10,500 bases of DNA from Candidatus Acidiferrum typicum (GCA_002478115.1 DLMH01000022.1:1-10500); one strand, 5' to 3'. Shown: positions 1-6,514, numbered from the stretch's first letter. Numbers and translations: made by a program. The notes: generated from the sequence alone by a model not told the origin.

Positions 1-398
1 TCGGCCACATCCAGCGTAGTGCCCGTTTCCTCGTCCGGTTCGTCCAGGCTCACCGTCACTTCCGGCCGCTCGTGCCGTGTGTCTCGCGCATGATTCACTG
101 CCAGATTCGTGGCGATGCGATATAGCCAGGTTGTAAACTTCGCGCTGGCTTCGTAAGTCTGGCGAGAGCGATATACCCGAAGAAAAACCTCCTGCGCCAG
201 ATCCTCTGCCACCGCCGTGTTGCGCGCCATGCGGTACATGAAGTTCACCAGCGGCCTGCGATATTTCTGCACCAGAAAATCGAAGGCGGACTCATCCCCC
301 GCCCTCACCCGTAGCATCACTTCCGCGTCCGTAAAATTCTCGCCGCCGATAAATGCTGGCTGTAAACCGTTCGCCGGGCGAGGGCTTGCCGTCGCCAT
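1..398 (-). CDS. RNA polymerase ECF sigma factor (sigma-70 family), 5' part only
   Basis: The minus strand encodes the first 132 residues of an extracytoplasmic-function sigma factor; the C-terminus (region 4, -35 recognition) lies off the left edge. The translation starts MATASPRPANG. Region 2.1-2.2 is seen in AEVMLRVRAGDESAFDFLVQ and the core-binding/-10 part in AVAEDLAQEVFLRVYRSRQT and FTTWLYRIATNLAVNHARD, at roughly residues 24-106. An acidic linker (SLDEPDEETG) follows, as expected between sigma regions 2 and 4. The ATG at 398 is preceded by GGAG seven bases upstream, which favours it; a GTG at 431 is in frame but has no better site. It should direct core RNA polymerase to a small regulon. 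No anti-sigma gene is visible. The family is certain from the motifs; its specific regulon is unknown. Confidence 0.9.
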   Translation of the reverse strand, partial: MATASPRPANGLQPAFIGGENFTDAEVMLRVRAGDESAFDFLVQKYRRPLVNFMYRMARNTAVAEDLAQEVFLRVYRSRQTYEASAKFTTWLYRIATNLAVNHARDTRHERPEVTVSLDEPDEETGTTLDVA

Positions 399-739
399 CA
401 GAACGCTCCGGTCAATGGCAGCGGCGCCCACACTTGATCGAACCCGGCTGGGGGCGGAAAGTTGCTCTTCTTCTGGTTCCGATGAATCCCCAGAAACCCC
501 CTTGGATGAGGAGGATACGGCGGGTCGAAGGGGTCTGGTTTCATCCGGCATGGAGGTTACTTTGGGCATGCAGAGTACCGGCGACCCGAACCGCCTGCGC
601 CCCTGCCGCCGATAGGCTACCACGCCCGCTCTCCGCGATCCAAACGTCGCTCTCCAGAACCGAAGCACCGAGTTCCTCGGCTTCGCATTCGGCGGTGGAG
701 TTGCAGGAACTGCGCACTGATGTTTGAATAGAAAACGTT
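399..739. other. Gene-free stretch between sigma factor and tRNA
   Basis: I see no convincing gene here. Open frames on the plus strand read as low-complexity shadow sequence with no start site or family resemblance. The stretch must carry the sigma factor's leader and promoter (minus strand) and the tRNA promoter (plus strand). A 7-bp inverted repeat, AGTTCCT at 671-677 with AGGAACT at 704-710, has a 26-base loop and no obvious role. Confidence 0.5.
701..729 (+). promoter_or_regulatory. Possible promoter of tRNA-Val
   Basis: TTGCAG at 701-706 and TTGAAT at 724-729 are separated by 17 bases and would start transcription about five bases before the tRNA. The -10 matches consensus at four of six positions and the -35 at three of six, so this is a weak match supported mainly by spacing and position. 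Confidence 0.35.
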
Positions 740-814
<75 letters not shown>

Positions 815-832
815 TCAACATCTCATTACCGC

Positions 833-862
833 ACAGCCACTTACAAGTGGCTGTCTTTCTCT
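833..862 (+). terminator. Terminator-like hairpin downstream of tRNA-Val
   Basis: A perfect 10-bp inverted repeat, ACAGCCACTT (833-842) with AAGTGGCTGT (845-854), is followed by the pyrimidine-rich CTTTCTCTC. The stem is strong and the T-run only moderate. It sits 19 bases after the tRNA and would end its transcript. It is also just beyond the integrase stop codon, so it may limit read-through from the tRNA into the antisense strand of the integrase gene. Confidence 0.6.
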
Positions 863-902
863 CGCCGTCGAAAATCCGGCCCGATGCCAACCCGATACAA
901 GC

Positions 903-2108
903 TCATTGGGTGGCCTCCGACGCGGGTTTTGTCGCCAGCAGTTGCTCCATGTATTTCCGCTGTGCTTCTAGTGCTTTGTTGAAGTTTCCGTGGGTGTAGA
1001 CGGCCGTCATCTCTGGTTTGCTGTGACGGAGCAGCGTTTGCGAGATCGTAATGTCCTTCGTGATCTCGTTTGCCCATGTGCTCAAACTATGGCGGAAACG
1101 GTGCCAACCAAAACGCTCACCCTTTGCCACCAAACCCAGAGCCAAAGCGGCCGGTTTCACGAAATCCGCATTCATGGTCTGACCCCATAGCGGCTGCTTT
1201 CCGTTTAGCTTCTGCGAGGCAAGAATGTAGTCCTCGTTCTTGTTGTACTGGGTTTGCTGCCGCCATTCGGCCAGATATGACGCCAGAGCCCTACACATCG
1301 GAACGGGAGCCTTGCTGGCCAGCGTCTTGGTTCTCTTCTGTATCTCTCCGCGACGGAAAGTCTGGTCAATTCGGATTTTGCTTTCATTCCATTCCACGTG
1401 AGACCAGCGAAAGGCAAGACACTCGGAGATTCGGATGCCCGTTGAAGCAACCAGCAGCACGGCGATTTTCACAGGGTTGGGGATTCGCTCAACCAGAGCG
1501 ATAACCTGCTCGGGCAAGAGCACCTTCACTTCTTCGTGATCTTCCTCGCTAGCCGGGATGGTGACCTTATCTAGTGGATTACGGACGGAATAAATCTCGT
1601 TGTGATCAACGAAGCTGAAGACCAACGACATGATTCCCGCAATCTTGGAGCAGGTCTCCCAGACATAATCTTCGCCGTCATGGAGGTCAACCAGCCAATT
1701 GCGGATCGCAAGCGGCTTAATCTCTTCCACGGTGACATCTTTCCAACGAGCGAGGATATGGTTGTTAATGTGATACTCATACGTTTCGATGGTGCCTTTC
1801 GTCTTGCGGCGACCGTCCTTCTTTCGAAAGGGCAAGCCGTCCTTGACGTATGTGGCACACAGTTCACCGAAGGTCGGACTACCAGAGGGGGGCCTATTGA
1901 TGTACTTCTCGATCAGACCAAGCTCACCAACCTTGAGCCAAGCGGACGTTTCATCATCCCCAATGTTTGCGGCCAGACCGAGCCTGACGGTGTTTTCAAC
2001 CATTTCACCGTCGCTCTCTCTCAGCCGCTGGTAACACCAGAGCCACGTCATTCCATCCGCCCGTTCACGCTGCCTGAGCCAGCCGCGCACTTTAGAATTA
2101 TCAGCCAT
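903..2108 (-). CDS. Tyrosine recombinase / phage-type integrase of the island
   Basis: This 401-residue protein is a complete site-specific tyrosine recombinase, which would cut and join DNA at the tRNA attachment site through a 3'-phosphotyrosine intermediate. Counting from MADNSKVRG, the catalytic set is visible: Arg226 in STGIRISECL, a likely Lys261 in RTKTL, His336 and Arg339 in WHRFRH, His362 in LLRHSKPEM, and the nucleophile Tyr371 in AVYTH. A SAM-like core-binding domain occupies about residues 77-175. The N-terminus, GWLRQRERADGMTWLWCYQR, is typical of integrases I associate with Acidobacteriota. The ATG at 2108 was chosen because the frame further upstream overlaps the preceding HTH gene; the two genes overlap by 8 bases, so translation is probably coupled. 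Nothing is truncated, so it is predicted active. Confidence 0.95.
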   Translation of the reverse strand: MADNSKVRGWLRQRERADGMTWLWCYQRLRESDGEMVENTVRLGLAANIGDDETSAWLKVGELGLIEKYINRPPSGSPTFGELCATYVKDGLPFRKKDGRRKTKGTIETYEYHINNHILARWKDVTVEEIKPLAIRNWLVDLHDGEDYVWETCSKIAGIMSLVFSFVDHNEIYSVRNPLDKVTIPASEEDHEEVKVLLPEQVIALVERIPNPVKIAVLLVASTGIRISECLAFRWSHVEWNESKIRIDQTFRRGEIQKRTKTLASKAPVPMCRALASYLAEWRQQTQYNKNEDYILASQKLNGKQPLWGQTMNADFVKPAALALGLVAKGERFGWHRFRHSLSTWANEITKDITISQTLLRHSKPEMTAVYTHGNFNKALEAQRKYMEQLLATKPASEATQ

Positions 2109-2370
2109 CGGATTTTGTCCTCCGGCTCTTAGGGGCTGCGGCCGCGATTGTACTCTGCTTAGGCTTGCCACGTCCGCAAACAATGGCATCGGCAACCTCA
2201 GTCAAGCGGAAACGCCATATTGTGCGGGTACCCATTCCTTGGGCCTTCAAAGGATGACAGGGTATTACGCCTCGGCGAGCCATTTCCAACACTTGACGAC
2301 GCTTAATGCACAGGAAAGCAGCCACAGTATCGGCAGCAACAAACGGCTCGGGCTGGGAGCCAGCGTTCAT
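2101..2370 (-). CDS. Small helix-turn-helix protein, probable excisionase / recombination directionality factor
   Basis: An 89-residue protein with a winged-HTH layout of the excisionase/AlpA (MerR-like) kind. The stretch FVAADTVAAFLCIKRRQVLE (about 10-29) forms the HTH, followed by MARRGVIPCHPL and TRTIWRFRLTEVADAIVCG, the usual wing with an IWRF strand. A basic tail (PKSRRTKSD) ends the protein. It lies between the XRE regulator (stop three bases before this ATG) and the integrase (8-base overlap), the usual place for an excisionase that bends DNA and favours excision. There is no good ribosome binding site of its own, so coupling to the upstream gene is likely. Excisionase function is inferred from context; a plain DNA-binding regulator is the alternative. 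Confidence 0.75.
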   Translation of the reverse strand: MNAGSQPEPFVAADTVAAFLCIKRRQVLEMARRGVIPCHPLKAQGMGTRTIWRFRLTEVADAIVCGRGKPKQSTIAAAAPKSRRTKSDG

Positions 2371-2373
2371 TCG

Positions 2374-3132
2374 TCATTCAGCGAATGCCTTCCTGAGTAG
2401 TTTCCAATCGATGGGAATCTGGGGAGTCTTTTCTTTCCGACGCTCCCTTTTCGCCCGCGGCGGGTCGTCAACCACAAAGTCTGCGTTGAACTGCTTTGCG
2501 ATGCCGTTAATGAGTACGAGAAAATCCGATTCTTCGAGACCGCGCAACGAGCGCAGAATTGCAGCAAATTGCCGTGGATATTTGTTGATGATGATCGAGA
2601 GGTCGGACGCCGTTTTTCCCGCCTTGGCGAGCAGTTCGTCAGAATTGTGGCCCAAGTCGTGGGCGATAGCACACAACTTCACTTCCGAAGGAGGCGGAAA
2701 TTTTCCAAGTTCAATGTTGCATAGATAGGGGGCGCTCATGCCGACTCTTGCGGCCATTTCGCCGAGGCCGATCCCTTTCTGCTCCCGAAGACTGCGTAAC
2801 GCTGCTCCGAATAGTTGCCCGGTTCCGCATTCCGGATCGTGGTTGCCCGGCACCACCAGCAATTGATTCGGGTCTTGCTCAAGTTCGCGAGCTAATGCCC
2901 GCAGCTTGTCCTCAGCCGGAGGCGCAAACTTCCCCCGCTCGATATTGGAGAGATAAGAAGGACTGATGCCGACGCGAGCGGCTAATTGCCGCAGTCCAAT
3001 ACCCTTTTCCTCTCGTATCGTTCGCAGCCTCTTCCCCAGCGGCACTTTGCTTCTGGTTTCTCGTGCCAGCCTGCCTGACGGCTCGTGCGATCTTCTCGGT
3101 TTCCTTGAAACGGCTGTTGAATGTACTTGCAT
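2374..3132 (-). CDS. Tandem double-XRE helix-turn-helix regulator
   Basis: A 252-residue protein with two Cro/CI-type (XRE) DNA-binding domains in one chain. The first is at about 34-94 (LRTIREEKGIGLRQLAARVG, then SPSYLSNIERGKFAPP) and the second at about 109-170 (LRSLREQKGIGLGEMAARVG, then SAPYLCNIELGKFPPP). They are clearly an internal duplication. The last ~80 residues carry no known domain and end in a basic stretch (RAKRERRKEK). It is first in the minus-strand regulator-excisionase-integrase operon and probably controls integration and excision. The ATG at 3132 has no recognisable ribosome binding site and lies inside a tandem repeat that also holds a -10-like TATAAC, so the message may be leaderless or nearly so. 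A GTG at the KVPLG codons is an alternative start. Confidence 0.85.
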   Translation of the reverse strand: MQVHSTAVSRKPRRSHEPSGRLARETRSKVPLGKRLRTIREEKGIGLRQLAARVGISPSYLSNIERGKFAPPAEDKLRALARELEQDPNQLLVVPGNHDPECGTGQLFGAALRSLREQKGIGLGEMAARVGMSAPYLCNIELGKFPPPSEVKLCAIAHDLGHNSDELLAKAGKTASDLSIIINKYPRQFAAILRSLRGLEESDFLVLINGIAKQFNADFVVDDPPRAKRERRKEKTPQIPIDWKLLRKAFAE

Positions 3133-3161
3133 GTTATAGTAATTTTCATGTTATAGTAATT
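3130..3161. promoter_or_regulatory. Tandem 15-bp direct repeat: candidate operator and promoter of the XRE operon
   Basis: The plus-strand unit CATGTTATAGTAATT occurs twice exactly, at 3130-3144 and 3147-3161, with a 17-base period. On the minus strand each copy reads AATTACTATAACATG. Each therefore carries a -10-like TATAAC and ends in ATG, and the right-most ATG is the start codon of the regulator. On the plus strand each copy holds TATAGT, which matches -10 consensus at five of six positions and could serve the divergent genes. A weak minus-strand -35 (TTGCCC, 15 bases from TATAAC) lies upstream. A tandem site with this spacing would suit binding by a protein with two HTH domains, giving autorepression; that is inference. 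Confidence 0.6.
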
Positions 3162-3300
3162 CCGCATTTTGGGCAATGGGAAAAGACACAGGAGTTCCGC
3201 TGGAAACAGGCACGTTCCCCAAGAGATCACAGCGGGTCGAGAGCGGAGGGACTGCGTAAAGCCTTGTGCTGAAACTAATGTGTCAGGCGCGGGAGAGTTG

Positions 3301-3771
3301 ATGAGTAGGTTGATTGCTAAGCGCGAGGAGCACATTGAGGATTGTGCGCTTTTCGGCAGTGTGCGTTCTCAAGCAGATGAACCTAGTGACACCGTGACAC
3401 AAGGTCAGCAGAATCCGGTTCTCGAACGCCTCTCGGTGCGTCTGGAATTGCTGGATGACAGCGATCTTGAGTACCACGCCATGCTCATGGAACTTCAGGA
3501 ACTCCATGAGTTTTGCGCTGCGAAAGCAAGAGATGCCGCGTCCGCGCACCAGAACGCATACACCCACGAGCGCCGCGCATACGAGATCATCGCCAGCAAT
3601 TATCCATTTTTTCTTGCGCTCCGAACGAAGCTCAAGAATCCGGGGCGGCGCGAAAAGGTTGAGGGCATAGACTCGTGGACAGAGTGGATCGACCGCTACT
3701 TCAAGTGGTGTTCACGACGAACTGTGTATCGAGCATTTCGGAAAGCGGCTCAATCCCGCCGACCCTCCTGA
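3301..3771 (+). CDS. Hypothetical protein with C-terminal HTH-like segment
   Basis: A 156-residue soluble protein, first gene of the rightward cargo. GAG within GGGAGAGTTG precedes the ATG at 3301 at good spacing; the open frame continues upstream but that part reads as non-coding. Residues 40-115 are helical and charged (VLERLSVRLELL, MLMELQELHEFCAAKA). Residues 124-148, containing DSWTEWIDRYFKW and SRRTVYRAFRKA, resemble the tryptophan-rich HTH found in small phage/island proteins of the type W-x-x-W-x(6)-W-S-x-R-T-V. Function is unknown; DNA binding is a guess. The frame closes with TGA at 3769-3771, while another frame reads smoothly across this stop into the next ORF, so the gene may be frameshifted. 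Confidence 0.6.
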   Translation: MSRLIAKREEHIEDCALFGSVRSQADEPSDTVTQGQQNPVLERLSVRLELLDDSDLEYHAMLMELQELHEFCAAKARDAASAHQNAYTHERRAYEIIASNYPFFLALRTKLKNPGRREKVEGIDSWTEWIDRYFKWCSRRTVYRAFRKAAQSRRPS

Positions 3772-3781
3772 CAAGGAGCGT

Positions 3782-4048
3782 TTGGCGGAGGAGATTTATC
3801 GGCAACGCAAGCGGTTCAAGTTGAAGAATGTCAACCGATGGCTGGGGGAGAAAAGGAATGGAGAGGTGTACCGGGGACGCTACCTAGTCCTTCTCCACTG
3901 GGAGCCAAAAGCAGCGGAAACGGTTGCGGGACTGGATGAAGAGATGCTGAAAAAGGGGATGACCAGCAAGCGCGTGCATGAGCGCAATGCCGCTGCAACC
4001 CTTGGAGCGCACGGCGTAGCCAACAGTCATCTTGCAGAACTATATTGA
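3782..4048 (+). CDS. Hypothetical protein, TTG start; possibly the displaced 3' end of the preceding gene
   Basis: An 88-residue basic protein with no family I recognise, beginning LAEEIYRQRKRFKLKNVNRW and ending SHLAELY. A TTG at 3782 is preceded by AAGGAG at 3773-3778, so independent translation coupled to the previous stop is possible, although the spacing is only three bases. The same frame extends naturally upstream from about 3669 as HFGKRLNPADPPDKERLAEE, which looks like real protein. That suggests a +1 shift between the two ORFs and a single ancestral protein of about 240 residues. Both readings are open. Confidence 0.5.
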   Translation: MAEEIYRQRKRFKLKNVNRWLGEKRNGEVYRGRYLVLLHWEPKAAETVAGLDEEMLKKGMTSKRVHERNAAATLGAHGVANSHLAELY

Positions 4049-4074
4049 CGACGTGATAATTCCGCCTGAGGCTC

Positions 4075-4536
4075 ATGTCGATACACTTCACCGCAATGAG
4101 AACGATTCGACGCCCCGTAATGCTGGCGTCCTTCTGCCTTCTGGTGGGAAGCATATCGTTCTTGGTCGGCATGCTGATCTGGGCATACCGTCTCGATGCA
4201 GACTTCTCGGCGCGATACCAGTGCTGCACTCAAGAAGCCGTTGCGGCGTTTCATGACTCCTTCTGGTGGAGGTTTTCGATGGTAGAGAAGCTGGGCTTCG
4301 TTGGCTGTTTGGGATTGGCCGCTACGCTGACAAGTAAGAACGTCCTTAAGCTTGGGGCTTGGTCGGTGGCCGCTAGTCCGCTCCTGTGGCTCATCAATTT
4401 CGTAGCGTTTGGCGCGGATTGGGAAGGCTGGTCTGGCGCAACGACAGAAACCACGGCTATCGCGGTGTTCTGTGCAGGCTTGTGCCTGTTGGCCATCGGT
4501 GGTATGCGCGTCGGTTGGTCAAAACTGCACTCTTGA
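4075..4536 (+). CDS. Four-helix membrane protein of unknown function
   Basis: A 153-residue integral membrane protein. Predicted helices are at about 14-38 (MLASFCLLVGSISFLVGMLI), 73-87, 92-112 (LGAWSVAASPLLWLINFVAF) and 124-144 (TAIAVFCAGLCLLAIGGM). The loop between helices 1 and 2 has a CC pair and aromatic residues (CCTQEAVAAFHDSFWWRF). The N-terminus is basic (RTIRRP), so it should lie in the cytoplasm. The ATG at 4075 has TGAGG three bases upstream, rather close; an ATG at 4096 is a possible alternative. I recognise no family. The gene ends 14 bases before repeat copy A and converges on the next, unrelated membrane protein gene. Confidence 0.65.
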   Translation: MSIHFTAMRTIRRPVMLASFCLLVGSISFLVGMLIWAYRLDADFSARYQCCTQEAVAAFHDSFWWRFSMVEKLGFVGCLGLAATLTSKNVLKLGAWSVAASPLLWLINFVAFGADWEGWSGATTETTAIAVFCAGLCLLAIGGMRVGWSKLHS

Positions 4537-4550
4537 CTTCGATAACTGTC

Positions 4551-4652
4551 GATAAAGTGCGCCATGAAAAGGCGCTCGCCTTTAGCGCAAGCAACTCCAC
4601 TGCCCTCCAGTCTGCGCCCGATTCCTGCTCGGCGGAACTTGCGATAAAGTGT
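4551..4652. repeat. Dispersed structured repeat, copy A
   Basis: About 102 bp between two convergent genes. It opens GATAAAGTGCGCC, contains the hairpin GCGCC-ATGAAAA-GGCGC (4559-4575), and closes with GATTCCTGCTCGGCGG then GCGATAAAGTG. GATAAAGTG is thus present at both ends in direct orientation. Outside these, AACTGTCG occurs at 4544-4551 and again at 4660-4667. Copy B aligns along the whole length with one 3-base gap region and roughly three quarters identity by eye. Its hairpin loop differs at one base while the stem is unchanged. It could also act as a bidirectional terminator. Confidence 0.8.
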
Positions 4653-4657
4653 TTGCA

Positions 4658-5173
4658 TCAACTGTCGCGATGCGCGGAAGTTTGAGCGGGTTTCCGCCAC
4701 AGCAGATACGCTCCCCAGAGCATCGCAAAGCATATGGCCGAGTCCACAGCGACCGCTGACCCGATGAACAGGCCGAGATTAAGATCGGGACCCGGTTTGT
4801 TCAACGTTCCTGCGACCCACCAACCCGGCGTTCGCATCTTCGAGAGACCCGAAGCCGCCAATGCTATGACGACTGAAAGCAGGGCAACCTCGACAACATG
4901 CCGAAAGCGCCCGGCGACTGAATACGGCGGTACTGCGGGCTTACTTTTCTGTGGCTTCGGCCGAAACGATAGATAGCCGCCCCAGAAAATCACGATGATC
5001 GCAAGGAGTATGACCGCATTTATAAGAATAAATAGCGCGAAGTCCGCGAGAAAGCGCAAATCTGTCCACGACAAATTAGTCCACAACATCCGTACCCGCA
5101 GGAAACGCTCAGCCACAAACGATAAGACGATCAAGAATCCGCCAACCGCAGCGATATTCTGCCGACGCCTCAT
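4658..5173 (-). CDS. Four-helix membrane protein of unknown function (minus strand)
   Basis: A 171-residue integral membrane protein. Helices are at about 6-22 (NIAAVGGFLIVLSFVAE), 42-68 (LADFALFILINAVILLAIIV), 90-110 (VVEVALLSVVIALAASGL) and 130-159 (LFIGSAVAVDSAICFAMLWG). A cytoplasmic proline/lysine-rich loop (RPKPQKSKPAVPP) sits between helices 2 and 3, and the N-terminus is MRRRQ. The ATG at 5173 has only a weak site, GGGTAAG, at wide spacing. It is read against its neighbours and is flanked by repeat copies A and B, so it forms its own unit rather than part of an operon. It shows no obvious sequence relation to the membrane protein at 4075-4536. No family recognised. Confidence 0.65.
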   Translation of the reverse strand: MRRRQNIAAVGGFLIVLSFVAERFLRVRMLWTNLSWTDLRFLADFALFILINAVILLAIIVIFWGGYLSFRPKPQKSKPAVPPYSVAGRFRHVVEVALLSVVIALAASGLSKMRTPGWWVAGTLNKPGPDLNLGLFIGSAVAVDSAICFAMLWGAYLLWRKPAQTSAHRDS

Positions 5174-5499
5174 TGGCGAAACTTACCCTTTTTGAGCACC
5201 GCTGTCCACGTTACTTCTGCTTATGACGGTCCTCAAGGCATGGGAGTTAACTCAAGAATCGAGCCCACTCAGCGGATAAAAGGCGTTAAAGTGCGCCCTG
5301 AAAAGGCGCTGGACTTCAGCGGGTGCAACTCCCGCCACTGGCCTCGATCTGCGCCAGATTCCTGCTCGGCGGGACCTGCGATAAAGTGCTAACTGTTAAC
5401 GACAGTCATTCACCTCCATCGGCCTATGGTCATGGGCCCAGCGATCTGTCCATTGGCTTCAACGTCAATCATCGGCGGCTCTTGCCTTAAGATGAAGAG
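5174..5499. other. Divergent intergenic region carrying repeat copy B
   Basis: No gene is supported in this 326-base region. It separates the minus-strand membrane protein from the plus-strand peptidase and must hold both leaders. Its centre is repeat copy B. Just before the repeat is TTAACTCAAG at about 5247-5256, and just after it is ACTGT-TAACG-ACAGT, a small inverted repeat. I could not identify a convincing sigma-70 promoter for the peptidase. Confidence 0.5.
5284..5390. repeat. Dispersed structured repeat, copy B (most complete)
   Basis: About 107 bp opening CGTTAAAGTGCGCC and closing GCGATAAAGTGCT. Three stems are visible: GCGCC-CTGAAAA-GGCGC (5293-5309), GCGGG-TGCAACT-CCCGC (5319-5335) and ATCTG-CGC-CAGAT. 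An alternative long hairpin pairs GCAACTCCCGCC (5325-5336) with GGCGGGACCTGC (5368-5379), 10 of 12 positions. The ends show CGTTAA on the left and TTAACG on the right (5396-5401). Copy B shares a 25-base exact block with copy C (5307-5331 against 6308-6332) and aligns end to end with copy A. Confidence 0.85.
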
Positions 5500-6303
5500 A
5501 TGCCAAAGGCAATTGTTGCAATCGGGGGCGGGGAGATACGGACAGGAGGAACCGCGCCAATTGACCAAGAGATTATTCGGCTGACGAACAAGAAACATCC
5601 GAAGCTCCTCTTCATCCCCACCGCAAGTTCCGATTCCGAAAGGTATTGGAAGCACGTGCAGGAATATTTCGGCGGATGCCTCAAGTGCAATACGGACGTG
5701 CTCTTGCTTCTGGCTGACGGGATTTCCAAAGAAAAGATCGAAAGAAAGATCGGCTGGGCGGACATCATCTATGTCGGCGGGGGAAACACGCTGCAAATGA
5801 TGCGGGTCTGGCGATTCTTGGGTGTGGATAAGCTGCTAAGAAGAGCCTACGAGAATGGAACTGTGCTTTCTGGCATCAGTGCAGGTGCCATATGCTGGTT
5901 TGATTCTGGACATTCTGATTCGATGTCCTTCTCCAATCCAAGAGACTGGAACTACATCAATGTAAGAGGCCTTGGCTTCATCAAGGGAGTCCATTGCCCC
6001 CATTACAACAGTAGGACGCGGGGAGTTCCGCGAAGGAAAGACTTCCGAGACATGATCCGCCGAACGGGCGGCATTGGCATCGCTATCGAAAACAACTGTG
6101 CGATAGAGTTCATAGACGGGCGCTTCTACAAAGTGATTACTTCTAAAGACTATGCCCGAGCATACCGAGTCTACAAAGACGGTGGCCAAGTCCTCACTGA
6201 ACGAATACGGCAGCAGGAACAGCTTGCACCCATCGAGCTGCTTTATCGCCGCGATGTTGTTGAAGGTGCAGACCACGGTAGCTGTCGAAAAACTGCGCTG
6301 TGA
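5500..6303 (+). CDS. Family S51 (PepE-like) serine peptidase / class I glutamine-amidotransferase-like protein
   Basis: A 267-residue cytoplasmic protein. It has the S51 fold signatures: an N-terminal AIVAIGGGEI strand, LLFIPTAS (37-44), the oxyanion/substrate loop YVGGGNT (91-97), the nucleophile Ser127 in SGISAGAICWF, His168 in HCPHYN and a probable acid Glu197 in IAIENNCAIEF. It is closest to the YgaJ-type branch, whose substrates are not well defined; classical PepE cleaves N-terminal Asp from dipeptides. The start has a GA-rich site (AAGATGAAGAG). The usual C-terminus ends near LAPIELLYRR (about 251); the last 16 residues read into repeat copy C, which supplies the TGA. Peptidase family is confident, substrate unknown. 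Confidence 0.88.
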   Translation: MPKAIVAIGGGEIRTGGTAPIDQEIIRLTNKKHPKLLFIPTASSDSERYWKHVQEYFGGCLKCNTDVLLLLADGISKEKIERKIGWADIIYVGGGNTLQMMRVWRFLGVDKLLRRAYENGTVLSGISAGAICWFDSGHSDSMSFSNPRDWNYINVRGLGFIKGVHCPHYNSRTRGVPRRKDFRDMIRRTGGIGIAIENNCAIEFIDGRFYKVITSKDYARAYRVYKDGGQVLTERIRQQEQLAPIELLYRRDVVEGADHGSCRKTAL

Positions 6304-6375
6304 AAAACGCTGGACTTCAGCGGGTGCAACTCTCGCCCGGAACTGCTTCGTTCCACCTCGGCACCAGACGGTGAA
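6285..6375. repeat. Dispersed structured repeat, copy C (partial, divergent 3' half)
   Basis: The left part, CTGTCGAAAAACTGCGCTGTG, corresponds to CTGTCGATAAAGTGCGCCATG of copy A. The middle contains a 25-base block identical to copy B (6308-6332). The right part keeps only scattered matches such as TTCCxxCTCGGC. The repeat begins inside the 3' end of the peptidase gene, whose stop codon (6301-6303) lies in the first hairpin loop. It appears older or more eroded than A and B. Confidence 0.7.
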
Positions 6376-6514
6376 TACAAGGAGCGCATGGTCGCCTACG
6401 CCGGGGCGATCCAGCCGCCGCGCTCGTTCCCGGCTCTCCGTTCTGGTGAAGTGGTCATGAACCTCCGAGTGCCACGTTCTTTTGGGCCTTCGCTGCCACT
6501 CAGTATTAGGCCGC

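Noticed and set aside
1602..2132. Plus-strand 176-residue ORF opposite the integrase
   Set aside because: Antisense to a well supported integrase and without recognisable domains.
4251..4733. Minus-strand 160-residue ORF across repeat copy A
   Set aside because: It lies antisense to the membrane protein gene and reads through the repeat; composition is that of a shadow frame.
4551..5390. Calling the repeats integron attC sites
   Set aside because: Length and spacing fit, but neither RYYYAAC nor GTTRRRY is present at the expected ends, pairing between outer ends is poor, and no IntI-type integrase is in the window.
4551..6375. CRISPR array
   Set aside because: Only three imperfect ~100-bp copies with gene-sized intervals and no cas genes.
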